64,000 nucleotides of DNA, from contig NZ_CP036339.1 of the NCBI RefSeq assembly GCF_007746075.1, positions 2,738,885-2,802,884 of the forward strand. The letters are read 5' to 3'. The notes beneath the pieces are model-generated. The model saw nothing but the letters and a program-made list of their open reading frames with translations, was not told where the DNA came from and searched no databases. Of the stretch, positions 45,949 to 54,874 are shown piece after piece. Every line of letters begins with the position of its first letter. The first letter of the stretch is position 1. Source of the stretch: Lacipirellula limnantheis (GTDB lineage: Bacteria; Planctomycetota; Planctomycetia; Pirellulales; Lacipirellulaceae). A program made the position numbers and the translations under genes.

Positions 45949-46200
45949 GTGGTGCTGCCTTTCGCTCGCAGTGACGCTCTATTCGAGCGACATGAGTCCG
46001 CAACGTGATTCAATAAAGCCTTTACCACAGAGGACGCAGAGCACGGAGGAAATGCCGGAGGATTCACTCCGCAGTCTTCTCTGGGGCCTCGGTGGTGAAG
46101 GCCTATCGCCGTCACAGTTGACCAAGCTTCGGAGTCGCGCCTGAACGGCTCCGAGTTCGTAGAGCAAACGGCGCCGCGCGGGCGGGTTGTTGACCCGCGG
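45949..46200. repeat. Degraded CACAGAG hairpin repeat and flanks
   Basis: Left arm 46024-46052 (ACCACAGAGGACGCAGAGCA) and a degraded right arm 46067-46096 belong to the same family as 22627-22706. A small GCGGGT/ACCCGC hairpin at 46182-46198 lies next to the following gene's end. No other gene is seen between 45848 and 46200. Confidence 0.6.
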
Positions 46201-46353
46201 CTAGAAGCCGTCCGCGAAGCGGTCGAGCGGGGGTTGGGGCGCACTCGGCGGAGCGTCCTTGCGGACGACCTTGTTCTTGCGCTTGTCGTCGGCCTTGCGC
46301 TTCTTCTCGGCTTCGCGGCGCATCTTTTCAAACGTGTTTTGGTTTTTCGCCAA
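46201..46353 (-). CDS. Small lysine/arginine-rich protein
   Basis: 50 aa from the TTG at 46353 (LAKNQNTFEKMRREAEKKRKADDKRKNKVV); a TTG at 46419 gives 72 aa but adds residues unlike relatives. The NQNTFEKxxREAEKKxKADxKR pattern recalls small basic proteins in planctomycetes and other phyla, of unknown function. A Pro-rich end APPSAPQPPLDRF follows. The charge suggests nucleic-acid or ribosome binding; this is inference. Confidence 0.6.
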   Translation of the reverse strand: MAKNQNTFEKMRREAEKKRKADDKRKNKVVRKDAPPSAPQPPLDRFADGF

Positions 46354-46525
46354 AGCTGCTTTCTTAGAGTGAATGGTGCGAGTAAAAAGGTAGTTGCGAC
46401 GATCTCGCCGGAATCGCAACGTGGCGGTCGCTGAAACGCGGGCCAGTAAGCTAGTATAGGCGAGCGTCGAGGGCTACCGAAACCTCAAGTAACTTCGTGA
46501 ACGCCGTAAATAGTGAGATTTTGCG

Positions 46526-46639
46526 ATGGCAAATAAGGATCAATCGAACAAAAAGGCCAAGACGAACCAGCCGAAGCTGACCGCGAAGCAGAAGAAAGAG
46601 AAGAAGGCAGCGAAGGCGGCCAAGGGCGATCGCAGCTAG
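46526..46639 (+). CDS. 37-aa lysine-rich small protein
   Basis: An ATG at 46526 opens 37 codons: MANKDQSNKKAKTNQPKLTA followed by KQKKEKKAAKAAKGDRS. It is divergent from the other basic small protein across about 170 bp. Codons are mostly AAG/AAA with GC-ending neighbours, unlike random DNA. It is too short for firm assignment but plausible as a nucleic-acid-binding peptide. Confidence 0.55.
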   Translation: MANKDQSNKKAKTNQPKLTAKQKKEKKAAKAAKGDRS

Positions 46640-46688
46640 CGAGCGGCCGAACGGGCGGCGTTAGTTTTGCTTGCAGAAAGACACTTCT

Positions 46689-46711
46689 GTGGGAGGCGTC
46701 TCCGACGCCGA
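46689..46711. repeat. Single half of the GGAG-GCGTC paired repeat
   Basis: A single copy of the 23-nt half-site (GGAG followed by hairpin GCGTC-TCC-GACGC), identical to the left halves at 37591 and 56751. No inverted partner follows. Confidence 0.8.
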
Positions 46712-46853
46712 CTGCGTTCGCTGCCACGACGGGCGGGAGCAGAGATGCCAAAAAGAGCGTTGCTCAGGCGGCGCGTTGCTCAGGCGGCGAGCGGCCGCCT
46801 GTGGCGTGCCGGCGGGCGCGGCGCTGAAATCAGCTACGCGGCCAGGAAATGAA

Positions 46854-47144
46854 CTACAGAGTCGGCGTTTCACCGCGGGCCGTGGCGGCCGCTGCCTTCA
46901 TAAGGCGCCACGCTTCGCACTCGCCGATCTGTCGAGCGACCATCGTCAAGACTTCATCGAGTTCCCGCGCCACTTCTTCGCCAGAGCGCTCGCCGTTGGC
47001 AACGGCGTCGGCGATCAGAACGCCGTTGGCGATGTAGCGCGCATCCTGCTCTTTGCGGCAGGTGTGCCACTGGTCGCCGCCTAGCAGGACTTGCCAGCCG
47101 ACTGTGGCGACGTGGCGAATGGTGACGACAGGTTCGCTCGGCAT
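46854..47144 (-). CDS. Small hypothetical protein
   Basis: 96 aa. MPSEPVVTIRHVATVGWQVL leads into LGGDQWHTCRKEQDARYIANGVLIADAVANGERSGEEVARELDEVL, a mix of a small beta start and an amphipathic C-terminal helix. Not recognised. It is divergent from PolX. Confidence 0.6.
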   Translation of the reverse strand: MPSEPVVTIRHVATVGWQVLLGGDQWHTCRKEQDARYIANGVLIADAVANGERSGEEVARELDEVLTMVARQIGECEAWRLMKAAAATARGETPTL

Positions 47145-47311
47145 GAAAACTCCGGAGGGGCGGCGCGATGGGTTACACCATCGTGACGCGATGCCGCAGG
47201 ATTGGCAAGCTTACGAGCTCGTGGGCGTGCCGAGTGGGCCCGCCGAACATGGCCTTGGCGCGCTCGACGCACCTCTGGCCTCCGACCGCCGACCTCTCCT
47301 AAACTGGCCGC

Positions 47312-49054
47312 ATGACGAACCAAGAAATCGCCGCCGTGTTCGAGCAGGTCGCCGACCTGCTGGAATATCAAAGCGCCAATCCGTTTCGCGTGCGCGCCTA
47401 TCGCAACGGGGCGAAAAAGATCGGCGAGTTGGCCGAGCCGTTGGCGGCGATCCACGGCGACGCAGCGCGACGGCTGACCGAGCTGGAGGGGATCGGCAAG
47501 GACCTGGCCGAGAAGATCGCCACGCTGCTGGCGACCGGCACGCTGCCGATGCTGGTGGAGCTGCAGGCGCAGATACCGGCAGGGGTGCTGACGCTGTCGC
47601 GCGTGCCGGGCGTGGGGCCGAAGAAGGCGGCGGCGCTGCACAAAGAACTGGGGATCAGCTCGCTAGCCGAGCTGCGCGCCGCCTGCGAGGAGCAGCGGGT
47701 GCGCGGGCTGAAGGGGTTTGGCGCCAAGACCGAAGAGACGATTCTGAAGGGGCTGGCCGTCGCCGAGGAGGCGGGCGTCCGGATGCGGTGGGCCGACGCC
47801 GAGCGCGTCGTCGATGCGCTGTTGGAGCATATGCGCGGCGAGCCGGCGATTAAGCAATTGGAGATTGCCGGCAGTTTTCGGCGGGGGCGGGAGACGATCG
47901 GCGATCTTGATCTGCTCGTCGACGCGACCGACGTGCCGGCGGCGATGGATCGTTTCGGCGCGTTCCCCCAGGTGCAGGAGACGCTCGCCCGGGGCGACAC
48001 GAAAATGACGGTGCGACTGGCGTCGGGGCTGCAGGTCGACCTGCGCGTCGTCCCCGCCGAGTCGTTCGGGGCGGCGCTGCAGTATTTTACCGGGTCGAAG
48101 GACCACAATGTCATTGTTCGCGGGCGAGCGAAGCAGCAGGGGCTGAAGGTCAGCGACTGGGGCGTCTTTCGCATCGAGGCAGCTGAGGGCGAGTCGAAGG
48201 AGACCTACATCGCGGGGCGGACCGAGGAGGAAGTCTACGCCGCGGTCGGATTGCCTTGGTTTCCGCCAGAAATGCGCGAAGCACGAGAGGAATTCAACTG
48301 GGCGGCGGCCGGCGCGTTGCCGACGCTGGTGACGCTGGAGGATATTCGCGGCGACCTCCACATGCACACGACGGCGAGCGACGGACAGGACTCGATTGAA
48401 GCAATGGTCGCCGCCGCGCGGGCGCGGGGCCTAAGCTATGTCGCGATCACCGATCACTCGAAGCGGGTCTCGATGGCCCGCGGGCTCGACGGCGACCGGC
48501 TGCGGCGGCAGTGGCGCGAGGTGGATCAAGTCAACCGGCAGTCGGACGACGTTGAAGTGCTAAAAGGCATTGAATGCGACATCCTGGAAAAAGGGGGCAT
48601 GGACCTCCCTGATGACGTGTTGGCGGAGGCCGACTGGGTGATTGCGAGCGTCCACTACGGGCAGAACCAGTCGCGGCAGCAGATTACCGAGCGGATTCTG
48701 GAAGCGCTGGAGAATCCGCACGTTGACATGCTCGCCCATCCCACCGGGCGGTTGATCAATCGCCGCGAGCCCTACGACGTCGACCTCGATCGGGTGATGG
48801 CGGCGGCGGTGAAGCATCGGAAGCTGCTGGAGCTGAATGCGAATCCGGCGCGGCTTGATTTGAACGACGTTTACTGCGCGGCAGCGAAGCGGTTGGGGAT
48901 TCCGATCGTGATCAACACCGATGCGCATCACACGGATGGGATGGACGTCATGCGGTTCGGCGTGCTGCAGGCACGCCGCGGCGGGCTGACGGCGGCGAAC
49001 GTGGCGAATACGCGGCCTTTCGCGGAGTTCCGGCAGTTGATCGGCGGTGAGTAA
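47312..49054 (+). CDS. polX: DNA polymerase/3'-5' exonuclease PolX
   Basis: 580 aa. Bacterial family X polymerases fill gaps in base-excision repair and carry a PHP exonuclease. Domain order: N-terminal HhH (NPFRVRAYRNGAKKIGELAE), second HhH (VPGVGPKKAAALHKELG), catalytic palm with GSFRRGRETIGDLDLLV and VDLRVVPAESFGAALQYFTGSKDHN, then the C-terminal PHP domain with DLHMHTTASDGQ, AITDHSKR, HPTGRLINRREPY and NTDAHHTDGMD. All catalytic Asp/His are present. It shares its N-terminal domain with the short protein at 16505. Confidence 0.96.
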   Translation: MTNQEIAAVFEQVADLLEYQSANPFRVRAYRNGAKKIGELAEPLAAIHGDAARRLTELEGIGKDLAEKIATLLATGTLPMLVELQAQIPAGVLTLSRVPGVGPKKAAALHKELGISSLAELRAACEEQRVRGLKGFGAKTEETILKGLAVAEEAGVRMRWADAERVVDALLEHMRGEPAIKQLEIAGSFRRGRETIGDLDLLVDATDVPAAMDRFGAFPQVQETLARGDTKMTVRLASGLQVDLRVVPAESFGAALQYFTGSKDHNVIVRGRAKQQGLKVSDWGVFRIEAAEGESKETYIAGRTEEEVYAAVGLPWFPPEMREAREEFNWAAAGALPTLVTLEDIRGDLHMHTTASDGQDSIEAMVAAARARGLSYVAITDHSKRVSMARGLDGDRLRRQWREVDQVNRQSDDVEVLKGIECDILEKGGMDLPDDVLAEADWVIASVHYGQNQSRQQITERILEALENPHVDMLAHPTGRLINRREPYDVDLDRVMAAAVKHRKLLELNANPARLDLNDVYCAAAKRLGIPIVINTDAHHTDGMDVMRFGVLQARRGGLTAANVANTRPFAEFRQLIGGE

Positions 49055-49070
49055 GTTGAGGGAGTCAGAA

Positions 49071-49143
49071 TGGAACCGCCAATAAACGCGGATGAACGCA
49101 GATTGCATTTTTTGGCGTTTATCCGCGTTTATCGGGGGTTCCA
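49071..49143. repeat. Hairpin repeat of AACGCGGATGAACGC units
   Basis: Left arm 49071-49103 (TGGAACCGCCAATAAACGC...) and right arm 49112-49143 are inverted with an 8-nt loop, between the convergent polX and DUF167 genes. A further CTTGGCGGTT at 49161-49170 is extra. Units resemble those in the 14321-14508 palindrome. Confidence 0.85.
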
Positions 49144-49179
49144 ATATTTGTTTGCATTCCCTTGGCGGTTACTCGTTTT

Positions 49180-49473
49180 CTAGAGGAGTTCGGAGAGGCG
49201 TTTCTCGACAGCGGCGAGATCGACTCCCGCGAGTAGAAATCGCTTCTGCGGATTCGCCGGACTGCTAATCAGCTCGATCGATGATTTGGCGATGCCAAAG
49301 GATTTGGCGAGCAGGACAATGATGGCGTCGTTCGCTTTGCCCTTTTCGGGAGCGGCGGTGACGTCGACGCGGAGGGCGCCGTCGTGGTGGCCGGCGAGGG
49401 CGTTGCGGCGGGCGCCGGGGCGGGCCTTGACCCGAATGACCGCGCCCTGCGGGTGCGATTCCAAGGGGGTCAT
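49180..49473 (-). CDS. DUF167/YggU-family protein
   Basis: 97 aa. IRVKARPGARRNALAG, VDVTAAPEKGKANDAIIVLLAKSFGI and SSPANPQKRFLLAG are the family motifs of this small conserved fold of unknown function. The ATG at 49473 overlaps the end of yggS by 4 bases (ATGA), so the two are coupled. This pairing is common in bacteria. Confidence 0.93.
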   Translation of the reverse strand: MTPLESHPQGAVIRVKARPGARRNALAGHHDGALRVDVTAAPEKGKANDAIIVLLAKSFGIAKSSIELISSPANPQKRFLLAGVDLAAVEKRLSELL

Positions 49474-50177
49474 CGGCGGAGGCCTTCGACCAGCGACGAA
49501 CCGACGCGGACGATGGTCGTGCCCTCCGCGACCGCGATTTCAAAGTCGCCGCTCATGCCCATGGAGAGTTCTCGAAGCATGACTGTCGGTGGCGACTCGC
49601 GCGCGAGCTCGTCGCGGAGGAGGCGGAGCGCGGCGAAGTTGGCGCGGGCGACCGCGTCGTCGCCGTCGAGCGCGGCCATCGTCATCAGGCCGGCAACTTC
49701 GAGATGAGCGTAATTCGGCAGTTCCGGCAGCAAGGCGCGGACGCCTTCGGCTGTGAATCCTTGCTTCGCGGCGTCGCCGGAGCAGTTGACTTCGAGCAGC
49801 ACACGGCAGGTCGTGCCGAGCGTCGCCGCTTCATCGTTAATGGCCGCGAGCAGCCGCGCGCTATCGACGCTGTGGATCAGAGACACGAGCGGCAGCGTGC
49901 GGCGGATCTTGTTGCGCTGCAGACGACCGATGAGGTGCCACTCGACGCCGGCGAGTTCGGGCGCCGCGGCCTTCTCCCAAAGCTGCTGCGGACGAGCTTC
50001 GCCGAGCGCATGGCACCCGGCGCTAACCAGCAGCGCGGCGGCGCCGGCGTCGACGTACTTTGACACGGCGACGAGTTTGATCTCTGCCGGATCGCGACCC
50101 GCCGCCTGCGCCGCGGCGGCAATACGTTCGCGGGTGCGAGCGACGTTGGCGGCTATCAACTCGCGAGGGGTGGGCAT
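49470..50177 (-). CDS. yggS: PLP-homeostasis protein of the YggS/PROSC family
   Basis: 235 aa from the ATG at 50177; the upstream extension to 50273 reads through repeat sequence. The single-domain alanine-racemase-like barrel holds PLP on a Lys in VAVSKYVDAGAA. Further motifs are GEARPQQLWEKA, EWHLIGRLQRNK, LLEVNCSGDAAKQGF, HLEVAGLMTMA and ELSMGMSGDFEIAV. The family controls PLP balance and has no enzymatic activity in known members. Confidence 0.95.
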   Translation of the reverse strand: MPTPRELIAANVARTRERIAAAAQAAGRDPAEIKLVAVSKYVDAGAAALLVSAGCHALGEARPQQLWEKAAAPELAGVEWHLIGRLQRNKIRRTLPLVSLIHSVDSARLLAAINDEAATLGTTCRVLLEVNCSGDAAKQGFTAEGVRALLPELPNYAHLEVAGLMTMAALDGDDAVARANFAALRLLRDELARESPPTVMLRELSMGMSGDFEIAVAEGTTIVRVGSSLVEGLRR

Positions 50178-50211
50178 GGTTTGGCGAAGTAAACGAGAAG
50201 GTGCAAGAGTA

Positions 50212-50296
50212 AATGACGAATGACGAAATCCGAATGACGAATGAGATGCGGTTTGACTGCCGATATTCGTCATTCGGATTTCGTCATTCAGTCATT
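50212..50296. repeat. Hairpin repeat of ATGACGA units
   Basis: Left arm 50212-50242 and right arm 50265-50296 are inverted, composed of repeated ATGACGA/TCGTCAT with GAAATCCGAATG in the middle. It lies between two same-strand genes. Confidence 0.85.
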
Positions 50297-50303
50297 CTAC
50301 GCC

Positions 50304-52187
50304 TCAGCCTTCAATCTCCATCAGCTCCTCGACTTCGCCGCTGGGGGCGGCGAAGCGGGCGATGTAGCACTCCGACGAGGTGTTCTGCCCCATGAAGGTG
50401 CGGTTGCCGCGGGGGCCTTGCGAGCGGTAGAAGACCCACTGGTCGGCGCCCGCCTGGACGCGATAGCTGACGGCGACATCGGTGGATTTGATTTCCAATG
50501 CCTCGGCGACCGTGAGCTGCCGCCACGTTGAGGCGTTGGTGGAACGTTCGGCATTGAGGTCGATGAAGATCGGGCAGGCGACGCTGCGGCCGACGACTTT
50601 TTGCGACAGGGTGAGCGTATTGCCGTCGCCAGTAAGTTCGCCGACGCGAGGGTCGATCCGCCATTCGGGGAGGGCGAGCGGCATGACGCGAGCGAGCGGC
50701 TTGCCGTCGACGAGCAGCGCATCGCGGGTTTCGCCTTCGCCGCAGAAGAGGACGGCGGGGCCCAGCGGCAATTGCCACGCGTGTTCGAGCGTCGCTTCTT
50801 GGCCGCCGTAGAAATGATCGCAAAGGTACAGGAACTGATCGCGGCGGGCGAGCATGATCTGGCGATCGATTCGCACGCCGTCGTCGAGAATTTGCGTCAG
50901 CTCCAGATAGTCGACGTCGCGGTCGCTGAACCAGCAGGTTTCTTCCCATTCGTCGGTCGCGGCGACGGGCACGCCGTCGATGCGCGATTCGGTCTTCCAG
51001 AGTCCGCTGAGAAGCCGCCGTCCTTCCGCCCAGGCTTCGAGTTCGACGCGATCGCCAGTGTAGTCGACGGCGACGACGGCGTCGGCGGCCGACCAACCGC
51101 TGCGGAGGAGAGCGAGGCGAGCCCAATCGCAGTGGTACGGGGCATGCGGCGTCTTGTCGGCATGATCGAGATCTTTGCCGATAAGTTGCTTGCCGAGGAG
51201 CGTACGAGCGGCCGTGACGTCCTTCTTCTTGCCGCCGAGTCGCAGCGCGGCCTGGAGAAATTCGGGCTGCCAGGCATCCGACTCCGGGCGGAGTAACTCG
51301 GCGCCGGCGGGAGAGGTCCAGCGAAGGGCCTGACGCACCAGATGGCGGTACTGGCGCAGCGCTTTCGAGTTGAACGGCCGCTGTTTGTCGTCGGCGGCGA
51401 TGGCGGCGCAGCGCGTCCAGCAGGCGAGAAGCGGACGGAGCGCCGCTCGGTTGGCGCCGCGGGGGAGTCCTTCACCGTTGTGGAGTTCGACCAGGGCCTC
51501 GCTCAGCGTCTCGCGAGCTGGTGCGCGCAGCGCATGGAGGGGTTTCATTTCGTCGAGGACATAAGACAGCGTGAGCGGCAACTCGCCGGCGAGCTGTTGC
51601 TGCGCGACCAGGGCGTCGTCCGAGGCGTCGGGATTCCATGCCTGCGCGCGGCGGGCCAATTCAGTGAGAAAGTCCACGAGCTTCCAGCCAAGGTCGGCGG
51701 AAAGCGCGCCGCCGACCGTGCCGAGCAGGTGGGCCGCGGCAAGAGCGCCGAGCGCGAGTTGCCCGTCGGCGGGCGCCCGTTTGGCGGCGGCGAGCCAATC
51801 GTTGACCGCGGCCTGAAGTTCCTTGTTACGCTTGCTCTTGGCAAATTTGGCCGCTTCCGATTCTTTGCCGGCGGCGGCGACGAGGTCGAGCAACTTTTGC
51901 GTCGAGGGGGCGGGGGTCGCGACCAGCGGGGCCCATCGAAGCGGTTCAGAAGCGGCGCCGCTCGCCGGCCCATACGTGGCGCGCGGCTGGCGCTCGCCCC
52001 AGTAGATAAGCCATGCTTCGTGCGCTGGCTGCTTCCCTTTTTTCAGCACGGCTGGCGCTGTACTTCGCCAGAAGCCGGCGCGCGTGACAAGTTGCGAGGG
52101 GAGGGCATCGAGCTTGCCGTTAGACTCGGCGGGGGATTCGAGGTGCAGCAAGCCGGGTTCTGCGTTGGGATCAAACGTGGTAGACAT
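50304..52187 (-). CDS. Large planctomycete hypothetical protein
   Basis: 627 aa from the ATG at 52187 (MSTTFDPNAEPGLLHLE); the upstream open frame is not protein-like. No signal peptide. The first 350 residues are helical and Ala-rich; the last 300 show alternating beta strands (YHCDWARLALLRSGW..., VAVDYTGDRVELEAWAEGRRL, DYLELTQILDDGVRIDRQIMLARRDQFLYLCDHF). This beta part vaguely recalls the C-terminal sandwich of heparinase II/III-like proteins but no catalytic site is seen. Function unknown. It is divergent from the YdjY-type gene. Confidence 0.7.
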   Translation of the reverse strand: MSTTFDPNAEPGLLHLESPAESNGKLDALPSQLVTRAGFWRSTAPAVLKKGKQPAHEAWLIYWGERQPRATYGPASGAASEPLRWAPLVATPAPSTQKLLDLVAAAGKESEAAKFAKSKRNKELQAAVNDWLAAAKRAPADGQLALGALAAAHLLGTVGGALSADLGWKLVDFLTELARRAQAWNPDASDDALVAQQQLAGELPLTLSYVLDEMKPLHALRAPARETLSEALVELHNGEGLPRGANRAALRPLLACWTRCAAIAADDKQRPFNSKALRQYRHLVRQALRWTSPAGAELLRPESDAWQPEFLQAALRLGGKKKDVTAARTLLGKQLIGKDLDHADKTPHAPYHCDWARLALLRSGWSAADAVVAVDYTGDRVELEAWAEGRRLLSGLWKTESRIDGVPVAATDEWEETCWFSDRDVDYLELTQILDDGVRIDRQIMLARRDQFLYLCDHFYGGQEATLEHAWQLPLGPAVLFCGEGETRDALLVDGKPLARVMPLALPEWRIDPRVGELTGDGNTLTLSQKVVGRSVACPIFIDLNAERSTNASTWRQLTVAEALEIKSTDVAVSYRVQAGADQWVFYRSQGPRGNRTFMGQNTSSECYIARFAAPSGEVEELMEIEG

Positions 52188-52452
52188 ACGGGGAGAGCGC
52201 TCCGCGGCGGTGGCTGGGTGTGCGTCCTGGCTGGGTGCAGACAGGCCGGCATTGTACGGGGTTTGGGGGAGAGAATCACGGGGCTCCGGTCGGGATTTTC
52301 GGGGCAGGGAACGGGGCAGGGAAAACGTCGCGTAGAATTGGGCGCCATCGTTGCGAAATGCTGCGGCGAGCGCCCACCGCCGCTGGCACGGTCTGCCTAC
52401 TACGGCGTGCTGCCCGCGGGCCATCCACTACACTCTCGTGCAGGTTACTCTG

Positions 52453-53220
52453 ATGCATCTGGTCGTCGTCGTTCATTGTGTGCGGCTGATTGCCGTCGGT
52501 ACGCTAAGCTCGCTCCTGATGTGGGCGACCCCCGCTCATGCGCAGTTTGGCGGTGCGGCGCCGAAAGCGACCTCTGCAACGGAAGGGAAGGTCGTCGATC
52601 CGCCGAAGCTGCCGGCGCCTGAGGGAGCGAAGCGATTGACGAAGGCGGATGAGGTGTGGGTCGATACGAAGAATCACCGCATCTTCGTCGACGGCTATGT
52701 GTCGCTACGCGAAGGGTTCCTGGAAATGCTGGCGTGCCTGGCGGGGACCAAGGAGCACGAGTCGATCCTCGGCGTGCGAACAAAGGCCCAAACGGTGCAT
52801 GCAGCGCTGCTGGCGGTGGGCGCCGAGACGGGGCACCCGGTGCAGTTTCGCCCAAAGTTTGCCCCGCCGACCGGGACGGAGATTGAAATCGAGGTGCAGT
52901 GGCTCGACGACAAGGGCCAGTGGCAGAAAGCCCGGGCGCAGGACTGGATCCGGGATTCGAAAACGAAGAAGCCGATGACGCAGCCGTGGGTCTTTGCCGG
53001 GAGCGGCTTTTGGAAGGATGAGCAGGGAAAAGACTTCTACATGGCGGAGTCGGGCGACCTTATCTGCGTCTCAAACTTCACGACGGCGATGCTCGATATT
53101 CCCATCGAGAGCAGCCAATCGAATGAAGGGCTGCTATTCGAAGCAAACAGCGAGAAGATCCCGCCGCTGGGGACGCCGGTGCGGATGCTGCTCACGCCGA
53201 AGTTGAAGGAGAAGAAGTAG
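52453..53220 (+). CDS. Secreted YdjY-domain protein
   Basis: 255 aa from the ATG at 52453 with signal peptide MHLVVVVHCVRLIAVGTLSS to AHA-Q. Residues about 60-140 show VWVDTKNHRIFVDGYVSLREGFLEMLACL and AGTKEHESILGVRTKAQTVHAALLAVG, the YdjY-domain pattern found in several planctomycete secreted proteins. A beta-rich second part follows (EIEIEVQWLDDKGQ). Function unknown; the E. coli namesake is ferredoxin-like. The cytoplasmic neighbour on the opposite strand is unrelated. Confidence 0.78.
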   Translation: MHLVVVVHCVRLIAVGTLSSLLMWATPAHAQFGGAAPKATSATEGKVVDPPKLPAPEGAKRLTKADEVWVDTKNHRIFVDGYVSLREGFLEMLACLAGTKEHESILGVRTKAQTVHAALLAVGAETGHPVQFRPKFAPPTGTEIEIEVQWLDDKGQWQKARAQDWIRDSKTKKPMTQPWVFAGSGFWKDEQGKDFYMAESGDLICVSNFTTAMLDIPIESSQSNEGLLFEANSEKIPPLGTPVRMLLTPKLKEKK

Positions 53221-53292
53221 GGCTGCGCTGACGCCAATTGGCGTTCGCACTTGGTCCCGCCCCCTAGCCCCTCACTTCGTGCCAGGGCGATC

Positions 53293-54564
53293 TCAATTTC
53301 CGGCAGTCGCGTCGCCGCTTTCGCTGACGTCGTAGCAATAGATCAGGTTTTGATCACGCAGGTAGAGTTTGCCGTTGTTGATGACGGGGTGCGTCCAGAT
53401 CTTGCCGGCATCCTTGCGTTGGTCGGTCTGCGGGTCGAGCGTGAAGCGGCCATGTTCCTTCCAGCCCTCGATGGAAGGTTCGATGAGCACTACTTGGCCA
53501 TCGTCCTCGCCGAGACAGTAAAAGCGGTCGTCGGCGTAGGCGATCGCGCCTTTCTTGAGCGATTCGCGATCGCGCCACACCCGCTCGCCCGTCTTCAGAT
53601 CCTGGCAGACCCAGCCGACGTCGTCTGAAAATCCAAAGACGTGATCGTCCAGAAGAATAACGCCGCCGTGGTGATTCTTCATCACTTTGTTCTCGTAGAC
53701 GTCTTTGACCTCGCCGTCGTCCCCGATCTCGACGAGCTTGCAGCCGGCGCCGTAACCGGAAGTGACGTAGACCATATTGTCTTTGATGATCGACGTCGGA
53801 ATCACGGCGACCTTGCCCGGCCAAGGACTCGACCAGAGGACGTTGCCGCTTTTGGGATCGAGGCCGATGACTTGATCGGCCAGGAGCTGCACGAGCTCCG
53901 GACCATTCTTCCCCTGGCGGACAACGAGCGACGAATAGTGGGCGCCGGTGGTGACGTCTTTGGTCTGCCAGACGACTTCGCCGGTCTTCTTGTCGAGGGC
54001 GGCGATGGCGCCTTGCTCGCCGCCGGGGGTGAAGACCACGATGTCTTCGTAGACGAGGGGCGATTCGGTGAAGCCCCAGGTGGGGATCGATCCGCCCAGT
54101 TCTTGCATCGACTTCTTCCACTTCAGTTCGCCGGTGGCCGCTTCGATGCAGACGAGGTTGCCTTGGGCGCCGAGGGCGTAGATGAACTTGCCGTCGACGG
54201 TGGGGGTGCTGCGCGGGCCGTCGCCCCAGTTGTTTTCGAGGACGTCGCCGATTTCGACGGCGTCGAGTTCCTTGCCGGTGTTCGCGTCAAGAACGAGGAG
54301 CAGCTCCTTGCCGCCGCGGGCCCCCATCGTGTAGAGGCGGTCGCCGACGATTGCCGGGCCGGAGTAGCCGACGCCCGCGTTCTCGAACATCCAGACGCGC
54401 GGCGGGCCGCCCGCGGGCCACTCCTGGAGGAGATTCTGCTCCTTGGAGATATCATCGCGATTCGCGCCGCGCCACTGAGGCCACTCGGCGTAGGCGGCAA
54501 CGCTCAAGAGCGAGAGGGACGCGAACGAGGCAATGAGAACTGCCGAAAGTTGGCTGCGACGCAT
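53293..54564 (-). CDS. PQQ-binding-like beta-propeller protein
   Basis: 423 aa from the ATG at 54564 with signal peptide to AYA-E. The mature protein begins EWPQWRGANRDDISKE, the usual planctomycete PQQ-repeat start. Repeats with the W/A-x-D-x-x-T-G-K pattern follow: LVLDANTGKELD, VCIEAATGELKWKKSM, AALDKKTGEVVWQTKDV and GLDPKSGNVLWSSPWPG. A propeller of about seven blades is expected. It may be a BamB-like scaffold or a quinoprotein-like sensor; no dehydrogenase catalytic residues are seen. Confidence 0.88.
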   Translation of the reverse strand: MRRSQLSAVLIASFASLSLLSVAAYAEWPQWRGANRDDISKEQNLLQEWPAGGPPRVWMFENAGVGYSGPAIVGDRLYTMGARGGKELLLVLDANTGKELDAVEIGDVLENNWGDGPRSTPTVDGKFIYALGAQGNLVCIEAATGELKWKKSMQELGGSIPTWGFTESPLVYEDIVVFTPGGEQGAIAALDKKTGEVVWQTKDVTTGAHYSSLVVRQGKNGPELVQLLADQVIGLDPKSGNVLWSSPWPGKVAVIPTSIIKDNMVYVTSGYGAGCKLVEIGDDGEVKDVYENKVMKNHHGGVILLDDHVFGFSDDVGWVCQDLKTGERVWRDRESLKKGAIAYADDRFYCLGEDDGQVVLIEPSIEGWKEHGRFTLDPQTDQRKDAGKIWTHPVINNGKLYLRDQNLIYCYDVSESGDATAGN

Positions 54565-54760
54565 CGCGGGAGCGCTCCATCGGTGGCTGGTAGGGCAGGG
54601 GAGGACGCCAGGCAGGGGGCGTCGGGACGCCGCTGGCTCACGGCGCATGCTACCAGATGGGATGAGCCAGCGGCAACTGGCGGCGGGCTCAAGAGGCGTT
54701 GAGAACGAACGCGCAAGTCGGGCGTTTCCGGCCCGACCTGCGGCGTATGCATCTCTTTTT

Positions 54761-54845
54761 CAGCCCCCGGCTTCGCAGGGGGGTAGTACATCACAGGATG
54801 ATGCCTACCGGTTTGGTGGCTGCCCCCCCGGCGGAGCCGGGGGCG
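54761..54845. repeat. Paired hairpin repeat, CCCCCGGC family
   Basis: Left half 54761-54786 (CCCCCGGC-TTC-GCAGGGGG, imperfect) and right half 54819-54845 (inverted CCCCGGC-TCC-GCCGGGG) with ends GGGTAG. It lies between the PQQ gene and the multi-TM gene. Confidence 0.75.
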
Positions 54846-54874
54846 GAAATAGGCGCGGTCGCTAGTGAACTGCG

